Of a DNA stretch of 64,000 nt, positions 1 to 8,415 are shown one piece after another. The stretch lies in assembly GCA_020199835.1 (NCBI GenBank), contig JAIVJV010000008.1:434001-498000 (forward strand). Reading direction: 5' to 3'. Origin of the DNA: Acidobacteriota bacterium (lineage in GTDB: Bacteria > Acidobacteriota > Blastocatellia > Pyrinomonadales > Pyrinomonadaceae). Within the stretch, counting starts at the first letter, position 1; every line of letters begins with the position of its first letter. The position numbers were made by a program, and so were the translations under genes. The notes under the pieces were generated by a model. That model made no database searches. It worked only from the letters and a program-made list of their open reading frames with translations, and had not been told where the DNA came from.

Positions 1-752
1 GGCGTGCGCGTGAACTCGAGACTCAACTGCATCAAGCTGAAAAAGGCGCCGTCGTGGGCCGGCTTGCCGCGGCGATCGCCCACGAAATTAGAAATCCGCT
101 CAACTACATTAATCTCACGCTCGATCACCTGCGCTCATCGTTTGCGCCTGCGGACGAGACGAAGCGGACCACCTTTGTGCGGCTTACGGATCAACTAAAG
201 ACAGAAGTCGCGCGTATCAATCGTCACATCACTGACTTTCTCAAGTATTCGCGACCGTCGAAGCTCGAGTTGCAGGACTTAGATATCAGAGTCGAGGCAG
301 AGGATGCTTTGCGTCTGGTTGAAGTGCGCGCTGATGAATGCGGCATCGAAACGACGATCGAGCAGGACGACGGGTTGCCGCGAGTGGTCGCCGATCGCGA
401 ATCGCTGCGCTCAGTGTTTACAAATCTCTTCATAAACGCGCTCGAAGCAATTGACGGCGAAGGCGGCAAGGTTTCGATCCGGCTTTCGAACACCGACGAG
501 AACTCTGTTAAGGTAGAAGTCACCGATACAGGACGCGGTATCTCCCCGCAGGACATTTCGAAAGTATTTGAGCCGTACTTTTCAACCAAAGAGACCGGCA
601 CGGGCCTCGGTCTCGCGATCGTAAAAAAAGCTGTCGACGACCACGGCGGTACCATCAGCGTTGCATCAAAGGAGGGCGCGGGTACTACGTTCACCATAAT
701 TCTGCCCGCTAGAGAGAAGGGACATGGCACGAAAGAGCATCCTGGTAGTTGA
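1..752 (+). CDS. Sensor histidine kinase, C-terminal part (5' end outside window)
   Basis: The reading frame is open from base 3, so the gene begins before the window. What is visible is the dimerisation/phosphoacceptor helix with the H-box AIAHEIRNPLNY, where the His should be autophosphorylated, followed by a HATPase domain: N-box around NLFINALEAI, a G1 box DTGRGIS and a G2-like GTGLGLAIV near the end. The last 29 bases overlap the next gene, an NtrC-type regulator, which is therefore its likely partner and probably translationally coupled. The sensing region is missing, so the signal cannot be told. Members of this group usually act at the membrane and phosphorylate a sigma-54 activator. 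Confidence 0.93.
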   Translation, partial: RARELETQLHQAEKGAVVGRLAAAIAHEIRNPLNYINLTLDHLRSSFAPADETKRTTFVRLTDQLKTEVARINRHITDFLKYSRPSKLELQDLDIRVEAEDALRLVEVRADECGIETTIEQDDGLPRVVADRESLRSVFTNLFINALEAIDGEGGKVSIRLSNTDENSVKVEVTDTGRGISPQDISKVFEPYFSTKETGTGLGLAIVKKAVDDHGGTISVASKEGAGTTFTIILPAREKGHGTKEHPGS

Positions 753-2079
753 CGACGAAAAAGCGCAGCGAGAAATCCTCGACATGATTCTGGCCGACGA
801 AGGCTACGACGTAACAACCGCGACGTCGGGCGAAGCCGCGCTCAAGTTTGCCAAGGAACGCCGGTTCGATCTCGCGTTGACCGATCTGAAAATGACCGGC
901 ATGGATGGTATCGAACTGCTGCAACAGTTGCTCGCGCTCGACTCGTCCATAATTGTGATCCTGCTCACCGCGCACGGCTCGATCGAATCAGCGAAGGACG
1001 CATTGCGGCGTGGCGCGTTTGATTATCTCGAAAAGCCTTACGACAAAGCCGCGCTGCTGGAAACGATTAATCGCGCGCTCGATCGTCTCGACGCGATCGA
1101 TATCGAGATCATCTCCGCGTCGCCGAAGATGGAGACGGTGAAGAAGATGATCTTGAAAGTGGCGCGTTCAAACTCGACGGTGTTGATTCGTGGTGAATCA
1201 GGCACCGGCAAGGAGTTGATCGCCCGTGCTGTTCACAATCAATCGCCGCGCGCGCAGGAGATGTTTCAGGCGGTGAATTGTGCGGCCATCAACGAGAACC
1301 TGCTCGAGTCGGAACTGTTTGGTCACGAAAAAGGATCGTTCACGGGCGCACACGCTGAGAAGAAAGGGCTGTTTGAAATCGCCGATCGCGGCACGTTATT
1401 TCTCGACGAGATCGCCGAGCTTGACGTCGGCATCCAGGCGAAGTTGTTGCGCGCGTTACAGGAACGCAAGATCCGGCGCGTTGGTGGCACTCATGAGATC
1501 AGTGTTGACGTGCGGGTGATCGCTGCGACGAATCGCGATCTGCGCGCGATGGTTTCTGACGGACGTTTTCGCGACGACCTTTACTATCGCATCAACGTGC
1601 TCTCGATCGACGTGCCGCCGTTGCGCGAGCGTCGCGAAGACATTCCCGTCCTTATTGATTACTTTCTCAAGAAGCACACGAAGAACACGTCGCGCCTCAT
1701 CACCGGTCTAACTCCGGAAACGAAGAAGTTGATGATCGACTACAGTTGGCCGGGAAACGTGCGGCAATTGGAGTCGGCCATCGAACGCGCACTGCTGCTG
1801 GCTGAGAACGACAAGATCACTTTGGAAGACCTGCCGACGGAAGTGCGGCAGGAAGTTGGACCAACAGCGGAAGGAGCGTTCAAATTGCCGGCGGAAGGCA
1901 TCAACTTCGAAGACGTCGAGAGAAACCTGATCACGCAGGCAATGGAGCAGACCGACTACAACATCACGAAAGCAGCGAAACTGCTCGGACTTACGTTTCG
2001 CACCTTGCAGTATCGTCTGGAAAAATTCGGAATAAAGAAACCCGACGGCGACAGCGACGGCGACAATCCTGAGGCTTAA
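724..2079 (+). CDS. NtrC-family sigma-54-dependent response regulator
   Basis: This 451-residue protein has the full NtrC order. A receiver domain spans about residues 5-118, with acidic pocket D10/D11, phosphoacceptor D54 and conserved K104. A sigma-54 AAA+ domain covers about 130-365, with Walker A GESGTGKE at 157-164 and Walker B LFLDEIAEL. A Fis-type helix-turn-helix lies at about 400-440. The sigma-54-contacting loop reads GSFTGA (204-209) instead of GAFTGA, a mild substitution. The ATG lies inside the end of the kinase gene, so the two form an operon and a two-component pair. It should activate sigma-54 promoters when phosphorylated; the targets are not evident here. Confidence 0.95.
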   Translation: MARKSILVVDDEKAQREILDMILADEGYDVTTATSGEAALKFAKERRFDLALTDLKMTGMDGIELLQQLLALDSSIIVILLTAHGSIESAKDALRRGAFDYLEKPYDKAALLETINRALDRLDAIDIEIISASPKMETVKKMILKVARSNSTVLIRGESGTGKELIARAVHNQSPRAQEMFQAVNCAAINENLLESELFGHEKGSFTGAHAEKKGLFEIADRGTLFLDEIAELDVGIQAKLLRALQERKIRRVGGTHEISVDVRVIAATNRDLRAMVSDGRFRDDLYYRINVLSIDVPPLRERREDIPVLIDYFLKKHTKNTSRLITGLTPETKKLMIDYSWPGNVRQLESAIERALLLAENDKITLEDLPTEVRQEVGPTAEGAFKLPAEGINFEDVERNLITQAMEQTDYNITKAAKLLGLTFRTLQYRLEKFGIKKPDGDSDGDNPEA

Positions 2080-2148
2080 CCCCTTAAGACTTATCCGCCA
2101 CCTCCTGCCACGCAACCTAGGTTTTAAAGCAGAAAGGACCTTGCAGTA

Positions 2149-4002
2149 ATGAAAACCCGAGCCCTCGTCTCGATTCTTTTTCTTGTTTGTGTCGCTCTCA
2201 TTGCCCTATTTGGATCACCGTTATCGTCTCAAACCTCGGCACAAAGGCAAACGCTTCTGGCGCCGGACGAAAACAAACCGGCTGCTCGACTCGTCGCAAA
2301 TGCAAAACGTACGGGAGGAGACTTTTCGGGAGTAGAGGTCTTTGATCCTCAAACGCGCTCGGTCGTCGCCGACGTTGCGCGAAGACGAGCCGTGAAGGCG
2401 GGCACCGTACTCAAGTTGCGGCCAAATGCGTTGTTAAATGTAGTGAACAAGAATTCGGAAACGCTGACGCTGCGCGTTCCGACTTTCGGCGGCTCTCCGG
2501 TTGAACTCGAGCTCGTTAAGGTCCATCTCCTTGCGCTGAATTTTTTTGTTGCCACCAGCGACTCGCAAGGCGCGCCCGTCGCTTACAACCGCGGCGTGCA
2601 TTACTGGGGAACGATTAAAGGTGTCGAAAACTCACTCGCCACGTTCAGTGTGTTTAAAGACGAGGTGATCGGTTCGTTCAGTTCGCCTGGTCGAGGCAAT
2701 TTCGTCGTGGGCAAACTCGGGGGCAACAATCCGCAACGCGATCACATTCTGTATGCCGAGAACGATCTCACCAGCGAGATTCCTGTTTCCTGCGCTATGC
2801 CGGACGACGACACGCCTTTCTCTCCCGAGCAAGTGAGTGACTCCGCGTTAGCAACTCAGGCCGCAACGCGCTGCATCAAGATCTACCTCGAAGCCGATTT
2901 CGATCTGTTCCAGAACAAAGGCAGCGTAAGCGAAACTGTCAACTACCTGACGGGCGTCTTCAACCAGTCGGCCGCGTTGTACAACAATGAGGGCTTGTCG
3001 ATCTCGCTCTCCGAGATCTTTGTTTGGACCTCGCCGAGTCCTTACAACGGTACATCTTCGGGCCAGCAGCTGGCGCAGTTTCAGAGTGTGCGCACGTCAT
3101 TCAACGGCGACGTCGGACACCTCATCGATCTCCAAAACCAGGGTGGAGTTGCCGCCGGGTTTAACGCGTTCTGCAATCCGAACGCGGCGCAGCGTCAGTC
3201 TTACAGCGGAATCTTTCCGTTCTACTCAGAAGTTCCGACGTACTCATGGACGGTTTACGTCTTCACTCACGAGATCGGTCACTTGTTCGGATCGCGCCAC
3301 ACGCACGCGTGTGTCTGGAACGGCAACGGGACTCCGATCGACGGGTGTGGTCCAACAGCGGGATTTACGGAAGGTTGTAACGGGCCGATTCCGGGGAGTG
3401 GCGGAACGATCATGAGTTACTGCCATCTCAACTCGGTGGGAGTTGATTTTTCGCAAGGCTTCGGATCGCAGCCTGGCAATGTGATCCGCAACGCGTTCAA
3501 TAGCGCTTCGTGTCTCGGCGCGTGCGGCGATCCCGGCAACGGCACGTACACCACTGCGTTTCGGACTGTCAGCGGCTACTACGTTGTTGCTGAAGGTGGT
3601 GGCGGTGATGTTCTCAACGCGAACCGGCTCGCGGTTGGTTCGTGGGAGACGTTTACGGTGATCGATCTGAATGGCGGATCGTTGGAGAGTGGCGACCTCA
3701 TTAATATTAGGAGCGTGGATGGGTATTACGTGGTCGCGGAGGGCGGCGGTGACGATGTCGTTAACTGCAACCGGACCCAGCCATTCAGTTGGGAGACGTT
3801 CCGCATCCAGAGAGTCTCCAGTGGGGGAACGACTGCCGGCGGAACGATCGGATCAGGAGACGCGATTTCCTTGCAGGCTGCCAACGGCTGGTCCGGAGGT
3901 GGTGGAAACTACGTCGTAGCGGAAGACGGCGGCGGCAGTGTAGTAAACGCCAACCGCTCCGCCGTAGCCGCGTGGGAAACGTTCACGATCATCATCTTCT
4001 AA
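2149..4002 (+). CDS. Secreted metzincin zinc protease with three C-terminal beta-trefoil-like repeats
   Basis: A 617-residue exported protein: residues 1-30 form a signal peptide. A propeptide-like region precedes a reprolysin/M12B-like catalytic domain. The zinc site HEIGHLFGSRH at 374-384 matches HExxHxxGxxH, and the Met-turn IMSYC follows at about 421-425, so it should be an active metzincin. The last 150 residues hold three copies of a unit with core YVVAEGGG, then NANR and WETF. This resembles the fascin/ricin-like beta-trefoil repeats of carbohydrate- or actin-binding modules, so a substrate-binding role is inferred. An AGAAAGGA-like ribosome site lies just before the ATG. It follows the two-component genes but is probably transcribed on its own. 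Confidence 0.88.
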   Translation: MKTRALVSILFLVCVALIALFGSPLSSQTSAQRQTLLAPDENKPAARLVANAKRTGGDFSGVEVFDPQTRSVVADVARRRAVKAGTVLKLRPNALLNVVNKNSETLTLRVPTFGGSPVELELVKVHLLALNFFVATSDSQGAPVAYNRGVHYWGTIKGVENSLATFSVFKDEVIGSFSSPGRGNFVVGKLGGNNPQRDHILYAENDLTSEIPVSCAMPDDDTPFSPEQVSDSALATQAATRCIKIYLEADFDLFQNKGSVSETVNYLTGVFNQSAALYNNEGLSISLSEIFVWTSPSPYNGTSSGQQLAQFQSVRTSFNGDVGHLIDLQNQGGVAAGFNAFCNPNAAQRQSYSGIFPFYSEVPTYSWTVYVFTHEIGHLFGSRHTHACVWNGNGTPIDGCGPTAGFTEGCNGPIPGSGGTIMSYCHLNSVGVDFSQGFGSQPGNVIRNAFNSASCLGACGDPGNGTYTTAFRTVSGYYVVAEGGGGDVLNANRLAVGSWETFTVIDLNGGSLESGDLINIRSVDGYYVVAEGGGDDVVNCNRTQPFSWETFRIQRVSSGGTTAGGTIGSGDAISLQAANGWSGGGGNYVVAEDGGGSVVNANRSAVAAWETFTIIIF

Positions 4003-4086
4003 CCGCGTTCGTTCAGTGGCAATTAGTGGTCGCTCCTCCGCGGCTACATTTGAGCTTGTCATGCCAGATGAGGCATAATCCCGTGC

Positions 4087-4473
4087 GTGGAAGCGTCCTC
4101 ACCGCTTAAGACCATAATTTTGATTAGATCCTCCCGAACTGACCTCAAAGTGTTTCCCGCGGAGGTTAAGGACGTTATGGGCTACGCATTGTACCAGGCC
4201 CAGTTGGGGTTGAAGGCTGCATCAGCCAAACCGCTACGCGGATTTGGCGGTGCAGGTGTTCTCGAAGTCGTGGCGAATTATCAGACTGACACTTACCGGG
4301 CCGTTTACACAGTGAAGTTTTCAAACTTCATTTTTGTGCTGCATGCGTTTCAGAAGAAATCCAGAAAAGGCATCACTACCCCAAAGCCCAACATTGACCT
4401 CGTCAAGAAACGATTAAGAGCGGCGCAAGAAGATCACGAAGCTCGCCGGGCAGCAAAGGAATTATCGAAGTGA
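4087..4473 (+). CDS. RelE/HigB-like toxin (Gp49-like family)
   Basis: This 128-residue protein starts at GTG. The middle part (GFGGAGVLEVVANYQTDTYR, then a beta strand and LHAFQKKSRKGI) fits the phage-derived Gp49-like/HigB toxin family, which are ribosome-dependent mRNA endonucleases with a RelE fold. The Lys/Arg-rich tail after the KKS motif is typical. It overlaps the next gene, a helix-turn-helix antitoxin, by four bases (GTGA), the toxin-first order usual for higBA systems. The exact start is uncertain because the leader before residue 8 is poorly conserved in type. Family call from sequence pattern only. Confidence 0.8.
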   Translation: MEASSPLKTIILIRSSRTDLKVFPAEVKDVMGYALYQAQLGLKAASAKPLRGFGGAGVLEVVANYQTDTYRAVYTVKFSNFIFVLHAFQKKSRKGITTPKPNIDLVKKRLRAAQEDHEARRAAKELSK

Positions 4474-4835
4474 CAGACAGAGCCAAACCCACGAAGACTA
4501 GAAGAAGAGCAAACCCGGAGAAGGTCGAGATGAGTAGCGGTAATGTATTCGCCGACCTGGGTTTTGCGGATTCCGAGGAACGTCTCTTAAAAGCAAAATT
4601 AGCCAGCAAGATTGCTCAGTTGATAGAGAAGAAAGGCTGGACCCAAGCTCAAACTGCGGAACGCACCAGATTAGACCAACCGAAAGTATCGCGGCTGCTG
4701 CGCGGCCAGCTCTCGGGGTTTTCGGCCGACCGCCTTTTCGCAATTTTGAATCGTCTTGGTCACAGCGTCGAAGTTCGCATCTCTCCAAAAGAACGCGCAC
4801 CAGAAAAATCTCACACCCGCGTCGTGATCGAGTAG
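4470..4835 (+). CDS. XRE-family antitoxin (HigA-like)
   Basis: A 121-residue protein whose GTG start overlaps the toxin stop codon, giving coupled translation. Residues about 38-100 form a helix-turn-helix of the HTH_37 type: helices ASKIAQLIEKKGWTQAQTA and LDQPKVSRLLRGQL, followed by FSADRLFAILNRLGHSVEVRI, which is typical of antitoxins paired with Gp49-like toxins. It should bind and neutralise the toxin and repress the pair's promoter. No palindromic operator was identified with certainty in the short gap upstream of the toxin. Confidence 0.85.
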   Translation: MTDRAKPTKTRRRANPEKVEMSSGNVFADLGFADSEERLLKAKLASKIAQLIEKKGWTQAQTAERTRLDQPKVSRLLRGQLSGFSADRLFAILNRLGHSVEVRISPKERAPEKSHTRVVIE

Positions 4836-4888
4836 AAATTATTCGAACGTTTCGAAACACACGATCGTTCGAAGTCGGCGCTGAAATC

Positions 4889-5044
4889 GTGCTCTTCTTC
4901 GTGCGGTTCGTGATGGTGATGATCCCGATCACGCTGCTGCTGCTTTTGCCGGGTGGACTGCTAGTTCGCTATTTTATTCGCAGAGCCAGGCGCATGCGTC
5001 TGGCCGCGGCACTAGCAGGTCCCATTCCCGAAGGAGCACCGTGA
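4889..5044 (+). CDS. Small basic membrane protein, 51 residues
   Basis: A GTG-started frame encodes one strongly hydrophobic segment (roughly residues 1-28, rich in Leu/Val/Met/Ile) followed by a positive stretch RYFIRRARRMR and a short tail ending PIPEGAP. The positive-inside rule predicts the C-terminus in the cytoplasm. Its TGA overlaps the GTG of the following lipoprotein by four bases, and the next gene is joined in the same way, so it looks like the first cistron of a coupled set. The frame stays open upstream of the GTG, so the start could be earlier. No family is recognised; reality is argued from the membrane segment and the overlap. Confidence 0.55.
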   Translation: MLFFVRFVMVMIPITLLLLLPGGLLVRYFIRRARRMRLAAALAGPIPEGAP

Positions 5045-5571
5045 CGGTTTCAAAAGCGAAGTTTCTAATACTTACTACTCTTCTATTTCTATCAGCATGT
5101 GCGAAACCTGCGGCGGACACTAATCAATCCGCCTCGGCCGGAAGCAGTGAGCCGCCGCGAATTGCCTCGACGGACGTCGTGAAGGCGAATCCACAGGAAC
5201 TCACGCTTGCCAAAGGTGAGTCGGGTTACGCAGTCGTTCATTTGTTAATCCAGGACGGTTATCACATCAACGCAAATCCACCGAGCTTTCCTTACCTGAA
5301 AGCCACTGAACTCGAACTGACGCCCGCCAACGGTCTCTCGGTAGATTTCGTTACGTATCCCGATCCGCTGACGAAGAAGTTTTCGTTTTCAGCAGAACCG
5401 TTGAAAGTTTACGAAGGCGACACGCCTGTGAAAGCGATGCTCAAGGCAGGGCCGTCGGCGGCAGCAGGCACACACAACCTTTCAGCTAAACTGCGCGTCC
5501 AGGCATGTGACGATCGGGTTTGTTATGCGCCGGGGGTAATCGATCTGAGCGTTCCGGTGACGATTAAGTGA
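5041..5571 (+). CDS. Lipoprotein with DsbD N-terminal-like (thiol-disulfide) domain
   Basis: A 176-residue protein with a lipoprotein signal: hydrophobic stretch then LSAC lipobox at about residues 17-20. The remainder matches the DsbD alpha (N-terminal) immunoglobulin-like domain: GYHINANPPSFPYL near the middle and the redox pair in ACDDRVCYAP near the end. In DsbD this domain takes electrons from the transmembrane part and passes them to periplasmic partners. Here it stands alone as a membrane-anchored lipoprotein, with no DsbD core next to it. It overlaps genes on both sides by four bases, so it belongs to an operon of small envelope proteins. Confidence 0.82.
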   Translation: MTVSKAKFLILTTLLFLSACAKPAADTNQSASAGSSEPPRIASTDVVKANPQELTLAKGESGYAVVHLLIQDGYHINANPPSFPYLKATELELTPANGLSVDFVTYPDPLTKKFSFSAEPLKVYEGDTPVKAMLKAGPSAAAGTHNLSAKLRVQACDDRVCYAPGVIDLSVPVTIK

Positions 5572-5762
5572 AGACCTTCTGGATCATTGTGGCAGCTCTT
5601 TGCGGCGCGACGGCTCTGGTTACGACGGTGCAGCAAAACTACGAGAACGCATTTCTTGCGGCGGCAATCGGAGCGGTAGCGTGGTTCTTGAGCTGTAGGG
5701 TCCAGTTGCGGGAGAAACTTAGGAGCATGGATGACAGGGATGAAGAAGACACGAATTTGTAG
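5568..5762 (+). CDS. Small membrane protein of unknown function, 64 residues
   Basis: It starts at a GTG that overlaps the stop of the preceding lipoprotein (GTGA). There are two hydrophobic stretches, about residues 4-20 and 28-43, separated by a short polar turn, and a charged acidic tail (DDRDEEDTNL). This suggests a two-helix hairpin in the inner membrane. No family is recognised. Its end overlaps the start of the next gene, so it belongs to the same coupled operon. Confidence 0.65.
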   Translation: MKTFWIIVAALCGATALVTTVQQNYENAFLAAAIGAVAWFLSCRVQLREKLRSMDDRDEEDTNL

Positions 5763-6255
5763 CTTCGCACTGCTGCTACTGGTTTTTAGTAGCGCGGCGC
5801 ACGCGTCGGACGTGAGCGACGTGCGGAGCATGGTGCAGAACGTTTTCGAACAGCTAAAGTCAGGCAATTACTCGGGACTTTATGACGTGCTGCCCGGCGC
5901 GGCCCGCAACCGTTTGTCGCGCGATCGTTTCGTCAGTTCGCTGCAACGTGCACAGGATTTCTATCAACTCGACCGCCTCGAGATCGGCACGATCAAGGTG
6001 AACGGCAATCTCGCGGTTGTCGATACAGTGCTTTACGGTCGCGTGATGGCGCCGATTCAGGCGGAAGGGAAAATCGTCGCTCAGCAGTATCTTGTGCGTG
6101 AAGAAGGAAAGTGGCGCGTTGCGACCGGCGATCAGTCAACGCTGAAGAGGTTTCTCGCGGACAATCCGGGTTTCGGTAAAGGTTTCAAGATCCGGCAGCC
6201 ACAAATTTTTATGAAACAGAACAACAAGTGGGTACGCTTCAACCCCGGCCGCTAG
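5740..6255 (+). CDS. Exported protein of unknown function, NTF2-like
   Basis: I choose the ATG at 5740, which gives Met-Lys-Lys and a clean signal peptide ending near AHA; an upstream ATG at 5731 is possible. The mature part (about 145 residues) starts with an alpha-helical stretch VRSMVQNVFEQLKSGNYSGLYD and continues with beta-rich sequence ending RVATGDQSTLKRFL. This pattern resembles the DUF4864/NTF2-like fold of small periplasmic proteins, but no catalytic residue can be named. It overlaps the preceding small membrane gene and closes the operon; the next gene converges and overlaps it by four bases. Confidence 0.75.
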   Translation: MKKTRICSFALLLLVFSSAAHASDVSDVRSMVQNVFEQLKSGNYSGLYDVLPGAARNRLSRDRFVSSLQRAQDFYQLDRLEIGTIKVNGNLAVVDTVLYGRVMAPIQAEGKIVAQQYLVREEGKWRVATGDQSTLKRFLADNPGFGKGFKIRQPQIFMKQNNKWVRFNPGR

Positions 6256-6530
6256 CTCAGCAGAAGTAGATCGTCAAACGAGAGCTGAGCGTCGTCGACA
6301 CGTTCGGTGTACTCGCCATGCCGAATACGATGACGCGGCACTTCCAGCGCCTCACGAACTGCGTCCAGATGAAAACGAATGATGCGTGGCGTCAGTCGCA
6401 CTGAAGGAATGCGACGCTTCGCTGCGAGCCGCCGTACAGTCGATTCACTGACCTGCAGGTGCTTCGCGAGCTGCCTGGCGGTGAGAAATTCCTCGCGCTT
6501 CTCCTCTGTGTTTTCGCGCTTCTCTTCCAA
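6252..6530 (-). CDS. Small MerR/excisionase-type helix-turn-helix protein
   Basis: A 92-residue protein. After a charged N-terminus it has the winged-helix excisionase signature: FLTARQLAKHLQVSESTVRR, AAKRRIPSVRLTPRIIRFHL, then DAVREAL. This is the helix-turn-helix 17/excisionase family DNA-binding fold, used both by phage excisionases and by ordinary chromosomal regulators. No integrase or attachment site is visible nearby, so a regulatory role is more likely than prophage excision. The start is the outermost ATG; alternatives further in are possible. It converges with and overlaps the exported protein gene by four bases. Confidence 0.85.
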   Translation of the reverse strand: MEEKRENTEEKREEFLTARQLAKHLQVSESTVRRLAAKRRIPSVRLTPRIIRFHLDAVREALEVPRHRIRHGEYTERVDDAQLSFDDLLLLS

Positions 6531-6564
6531 GGTTGAAGATCAATCAACACTTTCGTGTAAGGAA

Positions 6565-7185
6565 TCAAGACTTCGGCGGTAAGGAAAGCGCAACACGATA
6601 AACCGCGGCGCCGTCAATTTCGACGTCTTTGCTGACTGCTTCGGAGCCGCTCGTTTTCACACTCACACGATACTTGGCCGGCTCCGGCGACAAACGAAAC
6701 TTAAACGATCCGGTTTCGGTCGTAATCCGCCCGTCAATCTTCTTTACTGTTCCATCTTCCAGAATCCGTAACAACTCTACCTTCGCGTTCGGCACGCTGC
6801 GGTCATCCGCGGTAAAAACGCTGCCACTCAAAAACGCGATCGATCCCTCGTCTATCGTGAGGACCAGACGGTCGCCGAGCGAGCGAGTCTTGCCCGGCTT
6901 CACCTGGACATCTTCCATCGTACCGATACTCAAACCGGGCTTACGAAACGTCAAACCGTAAACACCCGGCGTGAGCCGCGAAACCATAAAATCGCCATTC
7001 TTCTGCGTCTCAGTGCGAGTCACTTCCGTTTCACCGCGCCTCACGACAACCGTAACTCCACCCGGCGTGCCGGTTTCAACGCGGACTTTGCCCTTGATCG
7101 CTCCCAGAGTTTTGTCCTGCGCCCCCACGACGCCAGCGGCCCCCAGCGCGATCACAAGCAACAGGATAAGTTTCTCGAACTTCAT
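6565..7185 (-). CDS. Secreted carboxypeptidase-regulatory-like protein
   Basis: I place the start at the ATG at 7185, preceded by GGAGGAACTCCT, which gives a signal peptide ending near VGAQ. The mature protein of about 185 residues contains two beta-sandwich segments of the carboxypeptidase D regulatory-like type: GAIKGKVRVETGTPGGV, with NGDFMVSRLTPGVYGLTFRK, and a second with ETGSFKFRLSPEPAKYRVSV. Such domains are found in many Acidobacteria and Bacteroidetes surface proteins and are thought to be structural. It is divergent from the VWFA protein gene, with a shared 88-bp promoter region. Confidence 0.8.
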   Translation of the reverse strand: MKFEKLILLLVIALGAAGVVGAQDKTLGAIKGKVRVETGTPGGVTVVVRRGETEVTRTETQKNGDFMVSRLTPGVYGLTFRKPGLSIGTMEDVQVKPGKTRSLGDRLVLTIDEGSIAFLSGSVFTADDRSVPNAKVELLRILEDGTVKKIDGRITTETGSFKFRLSPEPAKYRVSVKTSGSEAVSKDVEIDGAAVYRVALSLPPKS

Positions 7186-7273
7186 AGGAGTTCCTCCGCG
7201 TACTTGCATCCAAGTAATCTTTGCCGAAATCATAGCGTATAATCCGGAACAGCGCCCACAAGAAAGAGTAATA

Positions 7274-8320
7274 ATGCTCAAAAAACCAGCGGCTTTTACA
7301 GCGCGAACTTCTCTTCTGATCCTCGTCTTGATCGCACTCGCTGCGCCTGGTGTACCCCAGACTCAAACGCCTCCATCGCCCAACACCGAACGCCCTCGCA
7401 AAGTGTTTCCAAAGGAACAGGACCCGGAAGACATCATCCGGGTCGATACGGACCTCGTTTCGCTCGATGTCACGGCCTTTGATGCAGATGGACAGCCGGT
7501 TAGAAACCTGAGGCAGGAAGATTTCAAGATATTTTCCGACGGAGTCGAACAGCCGATCTCGTTTTTTCAACTGGAAAGACGGCCTGGCGAACCGCGCCCA
7601 CTGGCCATCGTCTTCGCTCTCGACGTTTCGGGCAGCGTGACCGCGGATGAAATGAACCGGCTGCGATTCGCGTTACGTTCGTTCTCGAATCAACTCGCGA
7701 GTCATCCGGTTTCGTACGCCGTGATTGCGTTTGGGATGCGCGTGAAGACGATTCAGAAGTTCACTTCCGATCCACGCAGACTCGAAGAGTCAGTCGATCG
7801 CATCAATCGCGACGCGCCCCACGGTCTCTCAACGCACACTTACGACGCAGTTGACGACGCGATTCGCATGCTGGTGCGCAGTGCGCCACGCACGCGCGAA
7901 CGTCGCTTGATGAAACGCACGGTGCTCGTGGTGACAGACGGTTTTCCAGTAGGCGACACGGTATCGCCAAAAACCGTCATTGAAAGGGCAAACGCCGCGG
8001 ACGTGAGTGTTTTCGTCGTGACGTTACCGTCGTTTGCGCGCGTGATGGCCTCGTCGAACCAGACACCACTGCCTACGCCGCTTGACGTCAGCGGACTCGC
8101 CGAGCTAACTGGAGGCAGAAACGTCTATGCGAACGAGAAGGACTACGCGCCATTGTTTCGCGCACTGGCTGAGGAAGTGAGTTCAGCGTACGTGCTAGCC
8201 TTCTATCCGCCGGAAGAAAAAAGACGCGATGGAAAAGTGCACACCATTCGCGTTGAGGGACCGCGGGGATTAACGTTGCGCCAAAGCCGCACCGAATATC
8301 GGGCGACTGACAAGCAGTAG
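7274..8320 (+). CDS. Exported VWFA-domain protein of the Acidobacteria type
   Basis: The chosen ATG at 7274 follows AGAAAGAG and gives a signal peptide; the frame stays open upstream but that part lacks a sensible N-terminus. The 348-residue product has the segment IRVDTDLVSLDVTAFDADG, then LRQEDFKIFSDGVEQPISFF, then a von Willebrand A domain with the metal-site motif DVSGS in VFALDVSGSV and VVTDGFP further on. This order is that of the TIGR03436 'VWFA-related Acidobacterial domain' family, which is much expanded in this phylum; the function is unknown but is likely extracellular protein binding. This gene is one of the best taxonomic clues in the window. Confidence 0.92.
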   Translation: MLKKPAAFTARTSLLILVLIALAAPGVPQTQTPPSPNTERPRKVFPKEQDPEDIIRVDTDLVSLDVTAFDADGQPVRNLRQEDFKIFSDGVEQPISFFQLERRPGEPRPLAIVFALDVSGSVTADEMNRLRFALRSFSNQLASHPVSYAVIAFGMRVKTIQKFTSDPRRLEESVDRINRDAPHGLSTHTYDAVDDAIRMLVRSAPRTRERRLMKRTVLVVTDGFPVGDTVSPKTVIERANAADVSVFVVTLPSFARVMASSNQTPLPTPLDVSGLAELTGGRNVYANEKDYAPLFRALAEEVSSAYVLAFYPPEEKRRDGKVHTIRVEGPRGLTLRQSRTEYRATDKQ

Positions 8321-8415
8321 GAATTGCGGATTGGCAATTGCCCGTTGCCAATTTCTCCGGCTAAGCGCTTAGTCAGCTTTTAATCGGCAATCGGCAATTG
8401 CCAATCGACAATGTT

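Noticed and set aside
6252..6530. Prophage or integrative element boundary because of the excisionase-like protein
   Set aside because: No integrase, direct repeats or tRNA target near it; this HTH family is common in ordinary regulators.
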